NCBI RefSeq assembly: GCF_000348925.1
Contig: NZ_AODQ01000044.1
Span: 1 to 32,233 of the forward strand
Length of the DNA: 32,233 bases
Direction: 5' to 3'
DNA from: Cesiribacter andamanensis AMV16
GTDB taxonomy: Bacteria; Bacteroidota; Bacteroidia; Cytophagales; Cyclobacteriaceae
Shown here in pieces: positions 7,415 to 16,190 of this stretch. The stretch's first letter is position 1. Each line of letters opens with the position of its first letter. Position numbers and translations under genes: made by a program. The notes beneath the pieces were generated by a model. That model ran no database searches. It saw only the letters and a list, made by a program, of their open reading frames with translations, and was not told the origin of the DNA.

Positions 7415-8023
7415 TTAGAGCATATAGCGCACCGATAGCATCCCCTGCAGGTGGTGTTGGCGCAAGGAAATATTTACGAGGGTGTTGGTGTCTTCGTCAG
7501 TAAATGAAATCAAGGTTGGTGCTGCCCGAAACAAGCCGTACTGCAGCGTTGGGGCAAGACTTATTCTGTCCGATAGTCTGATTCCCGCACCCACCAACAG
7601 GGCCAGATCTCCCATGCGATAGGGAGTGTTGTGGAAACTGCCATTCTGATTGGATATCATCAGGGCCCGATTGGGCATTAGTCCCCCTTCCAGCTCAAGA
7701 AAATCAAACAGCTTAACCGCACCCACTACCGACAGGCCTATGCAATGAAACTGCACCCTATCGGCATTATAGTGGCTAAACGTATAGCCCTTGGTTAGGT
7801 ATACTACCTCTCCCCGAAGGGACAGCCTCTCGGTAAGCGGTATCCTATGGCCAACACCAAGCTGATAGCTCAGGATGGGGCTGTACTGTACGGGGTAAGG
7901 GGTATCTGTAAAATCCTGAAGGGTGGTGGCGCCAAGGCCTGCCTTTAGATAGGTGCGGTGTTGGGAAAATCCCGTTCCTGCTATTAACATAAGGCAGGCT
8001 GTCATAAGGAAGATATTCTTCAT
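7415..8023 (-). CDS. Outer-membrane beta-barrel protein
   Basis: The 202-residue protein has a signal peptide (about 1-20, ending GTGFSQ) and a series of beta-strands: TYLKAGLGATTL, LSLRGEVVYLTKGYTF, FLELEGGLMPNRALM, LALLVGAGIRL and a final LQGMLSVRYML. It fits the small Bacteroidota outer-membrane barrels. The LxLExGLxPN landmark closely resembles the LELEAGLNPS of the barrel at 4837-5421. It is the first gene after the aspS terminator and lies 58 bp ahead of the next barrel. Bases 8024-8148 should hold its promoter, but I see no good match. Confidence 0.78.
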   Translation of the reverse strand: MKNIFLMTACLMLIAGTGFSQHRTYLKAGLGATTLQDFTDTPYPVQYSPILSYQLGVGHRIPLTERLSLRGEVVYLTKGYTFSHYNADRVQFHCIGLSVVGAVKLFDFLELEGGLMPNRALMISNQNGSFHNTPYRMGDLALLVGAGIRLSDRISLAPTLQYGLFRAAPTLISFTDEDTNTLVNISLRQHHLQGMLSVRYML

Positions 8024-8149
8024 AGAATAGGAGGTGTTTAAGTTGAGCCAGCATGCTTGTTCCTAAAGGGGGGCTGTCCATCAGCTTATTTTCCGGTAAA
8101 GAAAGAAAAAATAACAATATGCTTCTTGCTGCATGCAAGTATAAATTAC

Positions 8150-8184
8150 AAAAAGAAGCGCCTGTATGCTATATACAGGCGCTT
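8150..8184 (-). terminator. Rho-independent terminator of aspS
   Basis: A perfect 12-bp stem (AAGCGCCTGTAT with its complement; arms 8156-8167 and 8173-8184) has a 5-nt loop. On the minus strand it is followed by TTC and a T-run at 8154-8150. It lies 22 bp after the aspS stop. Confidence 0.85.
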
Positions 8185-8205
8185 ACTAGTAAAGAGTGGT
8201 CGTAC

Positions 8206-9960
8206 TTAATTACTCCGCTTTACCGCCAGCTCCAGTTCCCGCAGCTGCTCTTCGCTGATCGTGGAGGGAGTGTCGATCATCACATCGCGGCCGCTGTTGT
8301 TTTTGGGGAAGGCAATGAAATCGCGGATGCTTTGCTGGCCGCCCATCAGGGAGCAGAGACGGTCGAAGCCAAAGGCAATGCCGCCATGCGGGGGGGCGCC
8401 GTACTCAAAGGCCTCCATCAGGAAGCCAAACTGCTTGCGGGCTTCCTCTTCGCTAAAGCCAAGTAGCTTAAACATGCGGGCCTGGGTGGCGCGGTCGTGG
8501 ATCCGGATGGAGCCGCCGCCAATCTCTACCCCATTCATGGCCAGGTCGTAGGCATTGGCGCGGATGCTGCCGGGGTCGCTTTCCAGCTTGTCCATATCCT
8601 CGGGCTTGGGCGAGGTAAAGGGGTGGTGCATGGCGTGGTAGCGGCCGGTCTCCTCATCCCACTCCAGCAGCGGAAAGTCCAGCACCCAGAGGGGTTTGAA
8701 TTCATCATTCTTGCGCAGGCCCAGCTCGCCGCCCAGGTGCAGGCGCAGCTCGCTCAGGGCCTTGCGGGTCTTATCGGCATCGCCGCTGAGCACAAGGAGA
8801 AGGTCGCCGGGCTGTGCGCCCATCTTCTGCGCCCAGGCCTTCAGGTCTTCCTCGGAATAGAACTTATCGACGCTTGATTTCAGGCTGCCGTCGGCATTGT
8901 AGCGTACCCATACCAGGCCCTTCATGCCAATCTGGGGGCGCTTTACAAAGTCGGTGAGGGCATCCAGCTGCTTGCGGGTCCACTCGGCGCAGCCGGGGGC
9001 GGCAATGCCCACCACCAGCTCGCTCTGGTCAAATACCTGAAACCCCTTGTTCTGGGCCACATCATTCAGCTCGGTAAATTCCATGCCGAAACGAATGTCG
9101 GGCTTGTCGGAACCGTAGCGCCGCATGGCCTCATCATAGGTCATGCGGGGCACTTCGCCAATGTCAATGCCCTTAACGGTCTTGAAGAGGTGGCGGATCA
9201 GGCCCTCAAATGTCCTCAGCACATCTTCCTGAGTTACAAAGGCCATTTCGCAGTCGATCTGCGTGAATTCGGGCTGGCGGTCGGCGCGCAGGTCTTCGTC
9301 CCGAAAGCATTTTACGATCTGAAAGTAACGCTCAAAGCCGCTTACCATCAGCAGCTGCTTAAAGGTTTGGGGCGACTGGGGCAGGGCGTAGAACTCGCCG
9401 GGGTTCATGCGACTGGGCACTACAAAATCGCGGGCGCCCTCGGGTGTGCTTTTGATCAGCACAGGGGTTTCCACTTCCAGAAACTGCTCGCCATCCAGGT
9501 AGCGGCGGGTTTCCTGGGCCAGCTTGTGGCGCAGCACCAGGTTGTTGCGCACAGGGGTACGGCGCAGGTCCAGGTAGCGGTATTTGGCACGCAGCTCCTC
9601 GCCACCGTCGGTCTCGTCCTCGATCTGGAAGGGGGGTGTTTTGGCCCTGTTCAGGACGGTAAGTTCCGTTACCCGCACTTCAACATCGCCCGTAGGCATG
9701 TGCGGGTTTTTGTTGTAGCGCTCTACTACCTGGCCGGTGGCCTGCAGCACCCATTCCCGGCCTACCTCGGCGGCGGCGGCCAGCAGCTCCGGGGAGGTAA
9801 TGCCTTCTTCAAAGATCAGCTGGGTAAGGCCCCAGCGATCGCGCAGGTCAATCCAGATCACCGCCCCCTTGTTGCGGATGGTCTGGGCCCAGCCGCAGAG
9901 CGTTACTTCTTTTCCGGTATCCTGAAGGCGGAGTTCGCCATTGGTATGGGTGCGTAGCAT
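8206..9960 (-). CDS. aspS: Aspartyl-tRNA synthetase
   Basis: The enzyme charges tRNA-Asp with aspartate in the cytoplasm. At 584 aa it has the length of the bacterial type. The N-terminal OB-fold anticodon-binding domain (about 1-105) contains [12 protein letters not shown] and [14 protein letters not shown]. The class II core has motif 2 [18 protein letters not shown] near 215-233 and motif 3 [15 protein letters not shown] at 527-541. The bacterial GAD insertion lies between about 290 and 410. The start at 9960 ([10 protein letters not shown]) fits family N-termini. It is monocistronic: a promoter match lies at 9986-10018 and a terminator at 8150-8184. Whether it also charges tRNA-Asn is not decidable here. 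Confidence 0.97.
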   Translation of the reverse strand: MLRTHTNGELRLQDTGKEVTLCGWAQTIRNKGAVIWIDLRDRWGLTQLIFEEGITSPELLAAAAEVGREWVLQATGQVVERYNKNPHMPTGDVEVRVTELTVLNRAKTPPFQIEDETDGGEELRAKYRYLDLRRTPVRNNLVLRHKLAQETRRYLDGEQFLEVETPVLIKSTPEGARDFVVPSRMNPGEFYALPQSPQTFKQLLMVSGFERYFQIVKCFRDEDLRADRQPEFTQIDCEMAFVTQEDVLRTFEGLIRHLFKTVKGIDIGEVPRMTYDEAMRRYGSDKPDIRFGMEFTELNDVAQNKGFQVFDQSELVVGIAAPGCAEWTRKQLDALTDFVKRPQIGMKGLVWVRYNADGSLKSSVDKFYSEEDLKAWAQKMGAQPGDLLLVLSGDADKTRKALSELRLHLGGELGLRKNDEFKPLWVLDFPLLEWDEETGRYHAMHHPFTSPKPEDMDKLESDPGSIRANAYDLAMNGVEIGGGSIRIHDRATQARMFKLLGFSEEEARKQFGFLMEAFEYGAPPHGGIAFGFDRLCSLMGGQQSIRDFIAFPKNNSGRDVMIDTPSTISEEQLRELELAVKRSN

Positions 9961-9985
9961 AAGCGCTTATTAGGTTCTAAGGGGG

Positions 9986-10018
9986 TAAAATTACAGGATT
10001 AGCAGCAGACTACGCAAA
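9986..10018 (-). promoter_or_regulatory. Putative promoter of aspS
   Basis: On the minus strand TTTG (10018-10015), a 21-nt spacer and TAATTTTA (9993-9986) match the Bacteroidota consensus TTTG/TAnnTTTG with one mismatch in the -7 box. It lies 26 bp ahead of the aspS ATG. Confidence 0.55.
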
Positions 10019-10103
10019 GCCCGCGCCGGAAATAGCAGGCGGAACCAAAGAATATGGCCCTGGGGTTGAGCGTTAAAAGGAGGAAACCCTTAATTTCGCC
10101 TGC

Positions 10104-10676
10104 ATGAAAAAACTACCGCTCTATATACTGGCGCTGCTTCCGCTGCTGCTAGCCTTCTCACAGGTTCCAAAACTGGTAAAAACCAAGGTACATGATGCCA
10201 TAACCGTATCGCTGCCGGCCGATTTTACGGCTGTAGGCGAGCAGGAGCTTTCGGCCAAGTACGTTTCCTACCGCAAACCCCTGGCACTCTATACCAACCC
10301 AAGCAAGCAGGCCGATTTTAGTGTAAACCTATCGGTAACCCAATGGCAGCACTTTGACCTGCCACTGGTCAAGGACTTTTACAAAGCCTCGCTCTCTACC
10401 CTCTACAGCGACATACAGTGGGTAAAAGATGAGATCCAGGAGATCAGGGGCACCAACTTTGCCCTGTTTGAATATGTAGGCACCGTAGCCGATACCGAGC
10501 AGGAGAATACCATCAAACAGACCAAGCCCATGCAGGTGTATACCTATGTGGCCTATGGGCTGGTAGAAGGCAAGGTGGTGGTTTTTACCTTTACCGCACC
10601 AGCCAGCCAGCAGCAGCAATGGGCACCCGTAGCCCAAGCCATGGTAGAATCGATCCGGCTTAAGAAAACACTCTAG
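10104..10676 (+). CDS. Secreted protein of unknown function
   Basis: The 190-residue product has a signal peptide (about 1-19, KKLPLYILALLPLLLAFS) and a soluble domain with regular beta-strands: ITVSLPADFTAV, DFSVNLSVTQW, FALFEYVGTV, YTYVAYGLVEGKVVVFTF and a final VAQAMVESIRL helix. The pattern recalls PsbP/DcrB-like domains of small envelope proteins; this is a fold-level guess, not a family match. Its stop (TAG, 10674-10676) is one base before the tadA ATG, so the two genes are co-transcribed and probably coupled. A weak promoter-like TAATTTCG lies at 10091-10098, just before the ATG. Confidence 0.7.
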   Translation: MKKLPLYILALLPLLLAFSQVPKLVKTKVHDAITVSLPADFTAVGEQELSAKYVSYRKPLALYTNPSKQADFSVNLSVTQWQHFDLPLVKDFYKASLSTLYSDIQWVKDEIQEIRGTNFALFEYVGTVADTEQENTIKQTKPMQVYTYVAYGLVEGKVVVFTFTAPASQQQQWAPVAQAMVESIRLKKTL

Positions 10677-10677
10677 C

Positions 10678-11133
10678 ATGTTAGGGGTTAGTACAGATGA
10701 GCAGTATATGCGGGAGGCCCTTAAGCAGGCTGCGTATGCAGCACAGGAAGGGGAGATCCCAGTAGGAGCGGTGGTGGTAAGCCGGGGGCGCATCATTGCC
10801 CGGGCCTACAACCAGACCGAGCGCCTGCAGGATGTAACGGCCCATGCCGAAATGCTGGCCATTACAGCAGCGGCTAATTGCCTGGGCGCCAAATACCTGC
10901 AGGACTGCACGCTGTACGTAACGCTGGAGCCCTGCCCCATGTGTGCCGGTGCCCTCTACTGGTCGCAGCTCAGCCGCCTGGTGTGGGGCGCCCCGGATGA
11001 AAAGCGGGGATTTGCCAGGATGGGAACCCCCATGCTGCATCCCAAAACCGAGCTAAAAGAAGGGGTGCTGGCAGCCGAAAGTGTGGCCCTGCTGAATGAA
11101 TTTTTTCTGAAGCTAAGAAAGAACGGCCGCTGA
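10678..11133 (+). CDS. tadA: tRNA-specific adenosine deaminase
   Basis: TadA converts A34 of tRNA-Arg(ACG) to inosine so that one tRNA reads several codons. The 151-residue protein has the zinc-deaminase signature: HAEM with His56 as ligand and Glu58 as proton shuttle, then PCPMC with Cys86 and Cys89 as ligands. The N-terminal DEQYMREALKQAAYAAQEGEIPVGAVVV and the C-terminal LLNEFFLKLR also fit TadA. The start at 10678 keeps the usual DExxMxxAL beginning. It is coupled to the secreted-protein gene upstream, which has no obvious link in function. Confidence 0.95.
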   Translation: MLGVSTDEQYMREALKQAAYAAQEGEIPVGAVVVSRGRIIARAYNQTERLQDVTAHAEMLAITAAANCLGAKYLQDCTLYVTLEPCPMCAGALYWSQLSRLVWGAPDEKRGFARMGTPMLHPKTELKEGVLAAESVALLNEFFLKLRKNGR

Positions 11134-11320
11134 GCCAGAAAAAGCAAATAGGCATCAGCAGCAGGCGTATAGCCTGTACAACCGCTCCCAATGCGGCTCA
11201 TAGAAGTTGTCTATTGCACCAGCCGGGTACTCGATGACCAATTCACTGGGCTTTATACCCAATAGTTTTTACCTTGCAGTTACATAACATTGTTTAATCT
11301 TTAAATAACTTTTTTCACTT

Positions 11321-11932
<612 letters not shown>

Positions 11933-11962
11933 CAGCAGCTGAAGCGATTAGATAAGACCGGA

Positions 11963-11995
11963 AGCCATCCCGAAAGGGGTGGCTTTTTCTTTTTA
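11963..11995 (+). terminator. Rho-independent terminator of sodA
   Basis: AGCCATCCC (11963-11971) pairs with GGGGTGGCT (11976-11984) with one G-U pair and a GAAA tetraloop, followed by TTTTCTTTTT. It lies 30 bp after the sodA stop. Confidence 0.9.
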
Positions 11996-12064
11996 TAAGG
12001 GGTTGCAGAACATGGTGAACGGACACTTAATGGCTATGGAAACTCTGTATTTATGCCTACTTTG

Positions 12065-12072
12065 TATCTTTA
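12065..12072 (+). promoter_or_regulatory. Possible -7 promoter box of the AraC-type gene
   Basis: TATCTTTA matches TAnnTTTG except the last base and lies 7 bp before the ATG at 12080. No TTTG is present at the usual distance upstream, so this is weak. If used, the transcript would be nearly leaderless. Confidence 0.3.
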
Positions 12073-12079
12073 AAGTGCT

Positions 12080-13247
12080 ATGAGTCTCTTGGATATAATT
12101 TTATTTGTAGGAGCAGGGCAGGGGATATTGCTGGCGCTTTTGCTGGTTACACGGCGGGGCCCTAAACGAAACAACCGTATATTGGGTCTGCTGCTACTTT
12201 TGCTGGCCCTGCACCTGGTGCTGGTGGGCAACGACCATGCCGATTTCTTTCTACGCTACCCCCACCTGAGCCGGCTTACCTGGAGCATTCCGCTACTGTA
12301 TGGTCCCCTTATTTACCTGCTTACCTGCTCGCTTACCAACCCCCGCTTTCGCTGGACGGGGCAACACGCTCTTTATTTTCTGCCCTTTCTGCTGGTGGTT
12401 GGCTTTCTGATGCCCTACTACCTGCTTTCTGCTGCCGAAAAGATCGCCTACCTCTCAGACTGGGAGCGGGTGCTGCGGGAAGATTTTGGCTGGATGAACC
12501 AGCTCACCAATGGGGTACATGTGCTGTTTCTGGCCCTGAGCCTCTGGCGCCTGCGCCGTTATTCCGATCGCCTGCAGGCCCTTTATAGCAGTGAAACGCG
12601 GATGAGGCTGCTCTGGCTGCGTACGCTGTTACTAGGCGTATTTTTTGATCCTCAGCTTTTCAGTACTGGTCTTTTACGCACGCAAATGGGGGTGGCCCTA
12701 TCTGGCGGCGGTCTATCCCTATCATTTTCTGGGCGTGGTGGGGTTGCTGTACTGGATCGGCTACAAGGCCCTGGCCCAGCCGCAGCTTTTTCAGGCCGAT
12801 CCGCTGCTGGAGGCCCTGCGCCCGCCCCAGGCCCCGGACACCGAGCCAACTATGGTTCCAGTGACCCAGTCGCAGCCCGACGCCATCATGGCAGCCCAGG
12901 CCCTGCGCATCCGGCAAGCCATGGAAGCAGACAAGCTGTACCTGGATCCGGAGCTGGACCTTATCAAGCTTTCCCAACACCTGGGGCTGCCCCGCTATCA
13001 GGTATCGGCCGTGCTGAATGGGGTTATCCGGCAAAAATTTTATGACTTTGTTAACGACTACCGGGTAACTGCCTTTAAGGAGCTGGCCGTTTCTCCGGCT
13101 TATGGCCACTATACCCTGCTGGCGCTGGCGCACGAGGCTGGCTTTAATTCCAAATCAACCTTCAACGCGGTTTTTAAGAAAACTACCGGCCAGACCCCCT
13201 CGCAGTACTACCAAACTAGAGGTATGGCTGCGTCGGTAGTGGTCTGA
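12080..13247 (+). pseudogene. AraC-family regulator with membrane sensor half, frameshifted
   Basis: The first frame (from 12080) encodes a hydrophobic N-terminal half with about six membrane segments, beginning MSLLDIILFVGAGQGILLALL, as in Bacteroidota membrane-sensor AraC regulators. It should continue at TTGATCCTCAGC, but this lies in another frame entered at about 12645. That frame (to 13247) supplies the last membrane segments and the AraC DNA-binding domain with two helix-turn-helix parts (DLIKLSQHLGLPRYQVSAVL and LLALAHEAGFNSKSTFNAVF, then TGQTPSQYY). The break falls in a T6 run at 12641-12646; five T would give one 388-aa protein. It is either a real frameshift, a sequencing error or, less likely, slippage. 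The intact protein would probably control the barrel and S41 genes downstream. Confidence 0.82.
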
Positions 13248-13312
13248 TCCGTTCGGTTCGGACGACTGGCCCGCCTCAACCCCCTTTCTTTGCTCTATAA
13301 ATTTTATTTTTT

Positions 13313-14155
13313 ATGAGAGCCACAATTTTACTAGTGTGCGGGTACTTGCTGATGGTGAGTGGCTATGCACAGGAAAAAGCAGACTATTTTCTGCCACCAA
13401 AATTTCAGGTAGGCGTTCAACTGGGCCTGAGCACTTTTAGCATGGTAGACCGGGCCGTAAGCCCTCTGCTCTACCAGGGACGCTACCGGCAGGTAGGGCT
13501 ACAGTTGCTGTATACCGGCAATCGCTCCAGGGTAGAGCTAAGTCTTCAGGGAAAGTTGGGTAATTTTGCCCCTGCCGCTCATCGGGGAAAAAACGTCTAT
13601 TTTAGAGAGCTGCAGGAAGATGGCAGCATCAGGGAAACGGCCGTGCCCCTGCAGGGGGGTATGCTGGCGCCGGCTGTTAAACTAGGCTACTGGCACCGTC
13701 TGGGAAGCCCCCATGCGCTGCAGGTTTCGGCCGGTGCTGTGCTAAGCGAGCAGCTCCTTTACCCCCAGGGCTTTGTACAGCCTGGGTTGATGAATGTGCT
13801 GGCCCTTAGCCCGCAGCTGCGGCTTACCTATGCTGCCGCCACACGGCATCAGTTTGAGGCCAATGTGGCCGCAGCCGCGCTGGGTCTGGTAACCCGCCCG
13901 CCTTACCATGGCACCCTTACGCAGCCAAATGAAAATCTGGAGCAGGCCTTTTTGAAGCACAATACCCGTTTCCAGACCCTGGACAAGCTAAAGCTGCTGC
14001 AGGCAGAGCTGCAGTACCAGTACCGCATGGGGTTGCGCACCACTGCAGTGGCCAGCTACCAGCTTAGCTGGATGCGGGAGAAAGAGCCCCGCCCCCTCAG
14101 CCTGGCCGAAAGTGCCTATAATCTCTCCTTTTTTTACCTCTTCCCAACCAAGTAA
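13313..14155 (+). CDS. Outer-membrane beta-barrel protein
   Basis: The 280-residue protein has a signal peptide (about 1-19, ending SGYAQ) and repeated amphipathic strands: FQVGVQLGLSTF, VGLQLLYTGNRSRVELSLQG, HALQVSAGAVLSEQLLY, LSPQLRLTYAA, LLQAELQYQYRMG, TTAVASYQLSW and a terminal AYNLSFFYLFPTK. I do not recognise a specific family. It starts 65 bp after the AraC-type gene and stops 5 bp before the S41 lipoprotein gene, so it is in an operon with the latter and probably under the regulator. A role as a surface partner of the protease is inference only. Confidence 0.72.
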   Translation: MRATILLVCGYLLMVSGYAQEKADYFLPPKFQVGVQLGLSTFSMVDRAVSPLLYQGRYRQVGLQLLYTGNRSRVELSLQGKLGNFAPAAHRGKNVYFRELQEDGSIRETAVPLQGGMLAPAVKLGYWHRLGSPHALQVSAGAVLSEQLLYPQGFVQPGLMNVLALSPQLRLTYAAATRHQFEANVAAAALGLVTRPPYHGTLTQPNENLEQAFLKHNTRFQTLDKLKLLQAELQYQYRMGLRTTAVASYQLSWMREKEPRPLSLAESAYNLSFFYLFPTK

Positions 14156-14160
14156 CCAGT

Positions 14161-15195
14161 ATGAAAACTATAGGAATACTCGTAGGGCTGTGCCTGGGCC
14201 TGAGCCTATGCAGCTGCGAAAAAGGGCTGATGCCCGAGCCCGTACAGAAAAATGATCCCGTCCGGAACTTTGAACTGCTCTGGCAGGACTTCCGGGACTA
14301 TTATGGCCTGTTTGCCGTCAAGCGCATCAACTGGGATTCGGTCTACACCATCTACAGACCCCAGGTACATGAGGATATGACAGAAGCCCAGTTCTATGGG
14401 GTAGCCACCAGCATGCTGGCGATCCTCAACGATGCGCACATCACCCTCTACCCGACCAATCCGGAGCTTCCCCGCTGGAGTGTGGATCTAAAGGATGGCA
14501 TCAGCAAGCAGGAAGATTATGCGTTTGACGTAGTCAAGAACCGCTACCTGCAGAACCACAAGCAAATGGGAGCCATCAGCTGGGGGTGGCTGCCTGGCAA
14601 TATCGGCTACATTCATGTAGCGCATTTTATGCTCAAGATTGGAGAGGTAGATGCTGCCATGAACCAGATCTCAGCCGATTTTCAAGAAGCCAGGGGCTTG
14701 GTGCTCGATATCCGCGATACCCCCGGCGGGCAGGATCCGGCCGGGCAGCAGATGGCCGGCTATTTTGCCTCCGAAAAGTATGTGTATATGCGCTCCCGCA
14801 AGCGCTCCGGTCCCGAGCCCACAGATTTCACCCCCTGGACCGACTGGTGGGTGCAGCCCATGGGAGGGGAAGCGCTGCGGAACACCCCCCTTGTGCTGCT
14901 GACTACCCGCTTTACTGGCAGCGGAGCCGAAACCTTTTCACTGGCCATGCGCAAGTTGCCGCAGGTAGTGCATGCAGGCGATACCACGGCCGGGGCCTTT
15001 TCAGATAATCCCAGTCGTCAGCTGCTCAATGGCTGGATCTTCAGCCTGTCGGTAGGCGACTTCCGCGATGCCGAGGGTGTAAGCTATGAGGGCAAGGGCA
15101 TAGCCCCTGCGCTGGTATGGCAAAACAATCCGGCCGATGTACGGGCAGGGAAAGATGAAGCCCTGGAGAAAGCGATGGAACACTTGCGGGAATAA
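14161..15195 (+). CDS. S41 family peptidase, lipoprotein
   Basis: The 344-residue protein has a lipoprotein signal peptide (lipobox ending LCSC, Cys19) and an S41 (C-terminal processing / tricorn-core) protease fold. Visible family segments are LNDAHITLY (89-97), IGYIHVAHF, LVLDIRDTPGGQDPAG (about 180-195), TGSGAETFSLA with the likely nucleophile Ser254, GDTTAGAFSDN (273-283) and GKGIAPALVW. The CtpA-type catalytic Lys, expected 25 residues after the Ser, is Ala279, as in the tricorn-like branch that uses other residues. No PDZ domain is apparent. It is translated from an operon with the barrel 13313-14155 (5-bp gap) and ends at a strong hairpin. Substrate unknown. Confidence 0.87.
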   Translation: MKTIGILVGLCLGLSLCSCEKGLMPEPVQKNDPVRNFELLWQDFRDYYGLFAVKRINWDSVYTIYRPQVHEDMTEAQFYGVATSMLAILNDAHITLYPTNPELPRWSVDLKDGISKQEDYAFDVVKNRYLQNHKQMGAISWGWLPGNIGYIHVAHFMLKIGEVDAAMNQISADFQEARGLVLDIRDTPGGQDPAGQQMAGYFASEKYVYMRSRKRSGPEPTDFTPWTDWWVQPMGGEALRNTPLVLLTTRFTGSGAETFSLAMRKLPQVVHAGDTTAGAFSDNPSRQLLNGWIFSLSVGDFRDAEGVSYEGKGIAPALVWQNNPADVRAGKDEALEKAMEHLRE

Positions 15196-15225
15196 GGCGG
15201 GACCTGACTCCAACTACCCCAATAC

Positions 15226-15261
15226 AAGAAATAGCCACTGCTTACAGAGTGGCTATTTCTT
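15226..15261. terminator. Bidirectional terminator between convergent genes
   Basis: A perfect 14-bp stem (15226-15239 with 15248-15261) has an 8-nt loop. The stem begins AAGAAA and ends TTTCTT, so both strands get a U-rich 3' side. It serves the S41 gene on the plus strand and the small membrane protein gene on the minus strand, whose stop codon overlaps its last base. Confidence 0.85.
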
Positions 15262-15551
15262 TATTGATAGTTCAGCCCATTCATCATGGCATATACGAGC
15301 AATGCCAGCAGCACCAGCATGCCCAGACCAAAAACAAGCCTGGTGATGGCAGCGCCCCTGTTGAACCGCCGCTCATGTGCCTCTCGAATGCGGGCCAGTT
15401 CTCTAAAATTGGTGCTTACCAACTCGGGGCGGCCAGCGGGAAGGGCAACATGCCCCCGCCGGTTGCCATAGCGGTCCTTTGTTTTCTTGAATGCTTCTTT
15501 TGGCTTGCGGCTCCAGTCTTCCTTGCGCATGCCAAAGCCCATATAGCCCAT
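15261..15551 (-). CDS. Small membrane protein of unknown function
   Basis: The family is not recognised. The start at 15551 (MGYMGFGMRKEDW) gives 96 residues: a basic, Arg/Lys-rich N-terminal half (RKPKEAFKKTKDRYGNRRG, then a short helix RELARIREAHERRF) and one C-terminal membrane segment at about 71-91. This layout fits a tail-anchored protein with a cytoplasmic basic domain. The open frame reaches upstream to 15821, but that part overlaps the CYTH gene and reads like an out-of-frame shadow, so it is excluded. It lies 74 bp behind the corrected end of the CYTH gene. Confidence 0.6.
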   Translation of the reverse strand: MGYMGFGMRKEDWSRKPKEAFKKTKDRYGNRRGHVALPAGRPELVSTNFRELARIREAHERRFNRGAAITRLVFGLGMLVLLALLVYAMMNGLNYQ

Positions 15552-15675
15552 GGCTGACAAGGGGTTGGTGTAGGAGAAGATAGGGAAGTAATCGCAAAAT
15601 AACAAATGCCAGTACAAGCCTGCGGTCAGGGCTTGTCGGGCCAGGCCGAGTAGGGATGGCTGGATAGATTGGCAT

Positions 15676-16104
15676 TCACATAGCGGGCATCCTCTGATAC
15701 CTCCCGGTCCACCCAGGGGGAAGGGCAAAGGCTTCCTCTTCCGACTGCAGCTCCAGCTCGGCAACCAGCAGGCCCTGGTTAGCTCCCTCAAAGGCATCGA
15801 CCTCCCAGTGCCTGCCCTCAAACTCGATCACATAGCGCCTTTTTTCAATGGAAGCAGGGATAAGTTCATCCAGCAGGGCCCGGGCATCGGCCAGGGGAAT
15901 GGGGTACTCCCACTCACTTCGGCTGATGCCGGTGGTTTTGCCTTTGATGGTCAGATAAGCCCGCTCGCCTGCTATGCGCACCCGTACGGTGCGGGCCGGG
16001 TCGGTACTCAGGTAGCCCTGCCGCAAATAGGTGCCCTGTGGCTTCTCCAGCTGCTGCCAGAGCGTTTTATCGACAAGAAATTTACGTTCTATTTCCTTTG
16101 GCAT
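15676..16104 (-). CDS. CYTH-domain protein (probable triphosphatase), C-terminus frameshifted
   Basis: The CYTH domain family includes inorganic triphosphatases and class IV adenylate cyclases. The signature EIERKFLV is at residues 4-11, followed by LRQGYLS, RTVRVRIAGERAYLTIKG, SRSEWEYPIP, EKRRYVIEFEGRHWEVDAFEG and LLVAELELQSEEEAF. As read, the frame ends in PPGWTGRYQRMPAM at 15676. One base further on in frame the DNA encodes PPWVDREVSEDARYVNANLS then SHPY, the normal CYTH ending, with a stop at 15626-15628. A C6 instead of C5 run near 15716-15720 (minus strand) would join both parts into a usual 159-aa protein. So a one-base deletion or assembly error truncates the last conserved strand. 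Substrate unproven. Confidence 0.87.
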   Translation of the reverse strand: MPKEIERKFLVDKTLWQQLEKPQGTYLRQGYLSTDPARTVRVRIAGERAYLTIKGKTTGISRSEWEYPIPLADARALLDELIPASIEKRRYVIEFEGRHWEVDAFEGANQGLLVAELELQSEEEAFALPPGWTGRYQRMPAM

Positions 16105-16190
16105 ACAGTAAATGGTATGAGACTATAGGCCGGTAGTGGCACAGCCGGCTGTTGGTTGGCAGGTGCAGCAAGCCGTATTCGAATCAGAAG

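Noticed and set aside
11134-11320. Possible riboswitch before sodA
   Set aside because: Only stems of 4-5 bp can be drawn, with no known aptamer pattern; only a weak promoter box is noted.
15552-15821. N-terminal extension of the 96-aa membrane protein
   Set aside because: It overlaps the CYTH gene in another frame and contains a Cys/Pro/Arg-rich sequence unlike a real protein.
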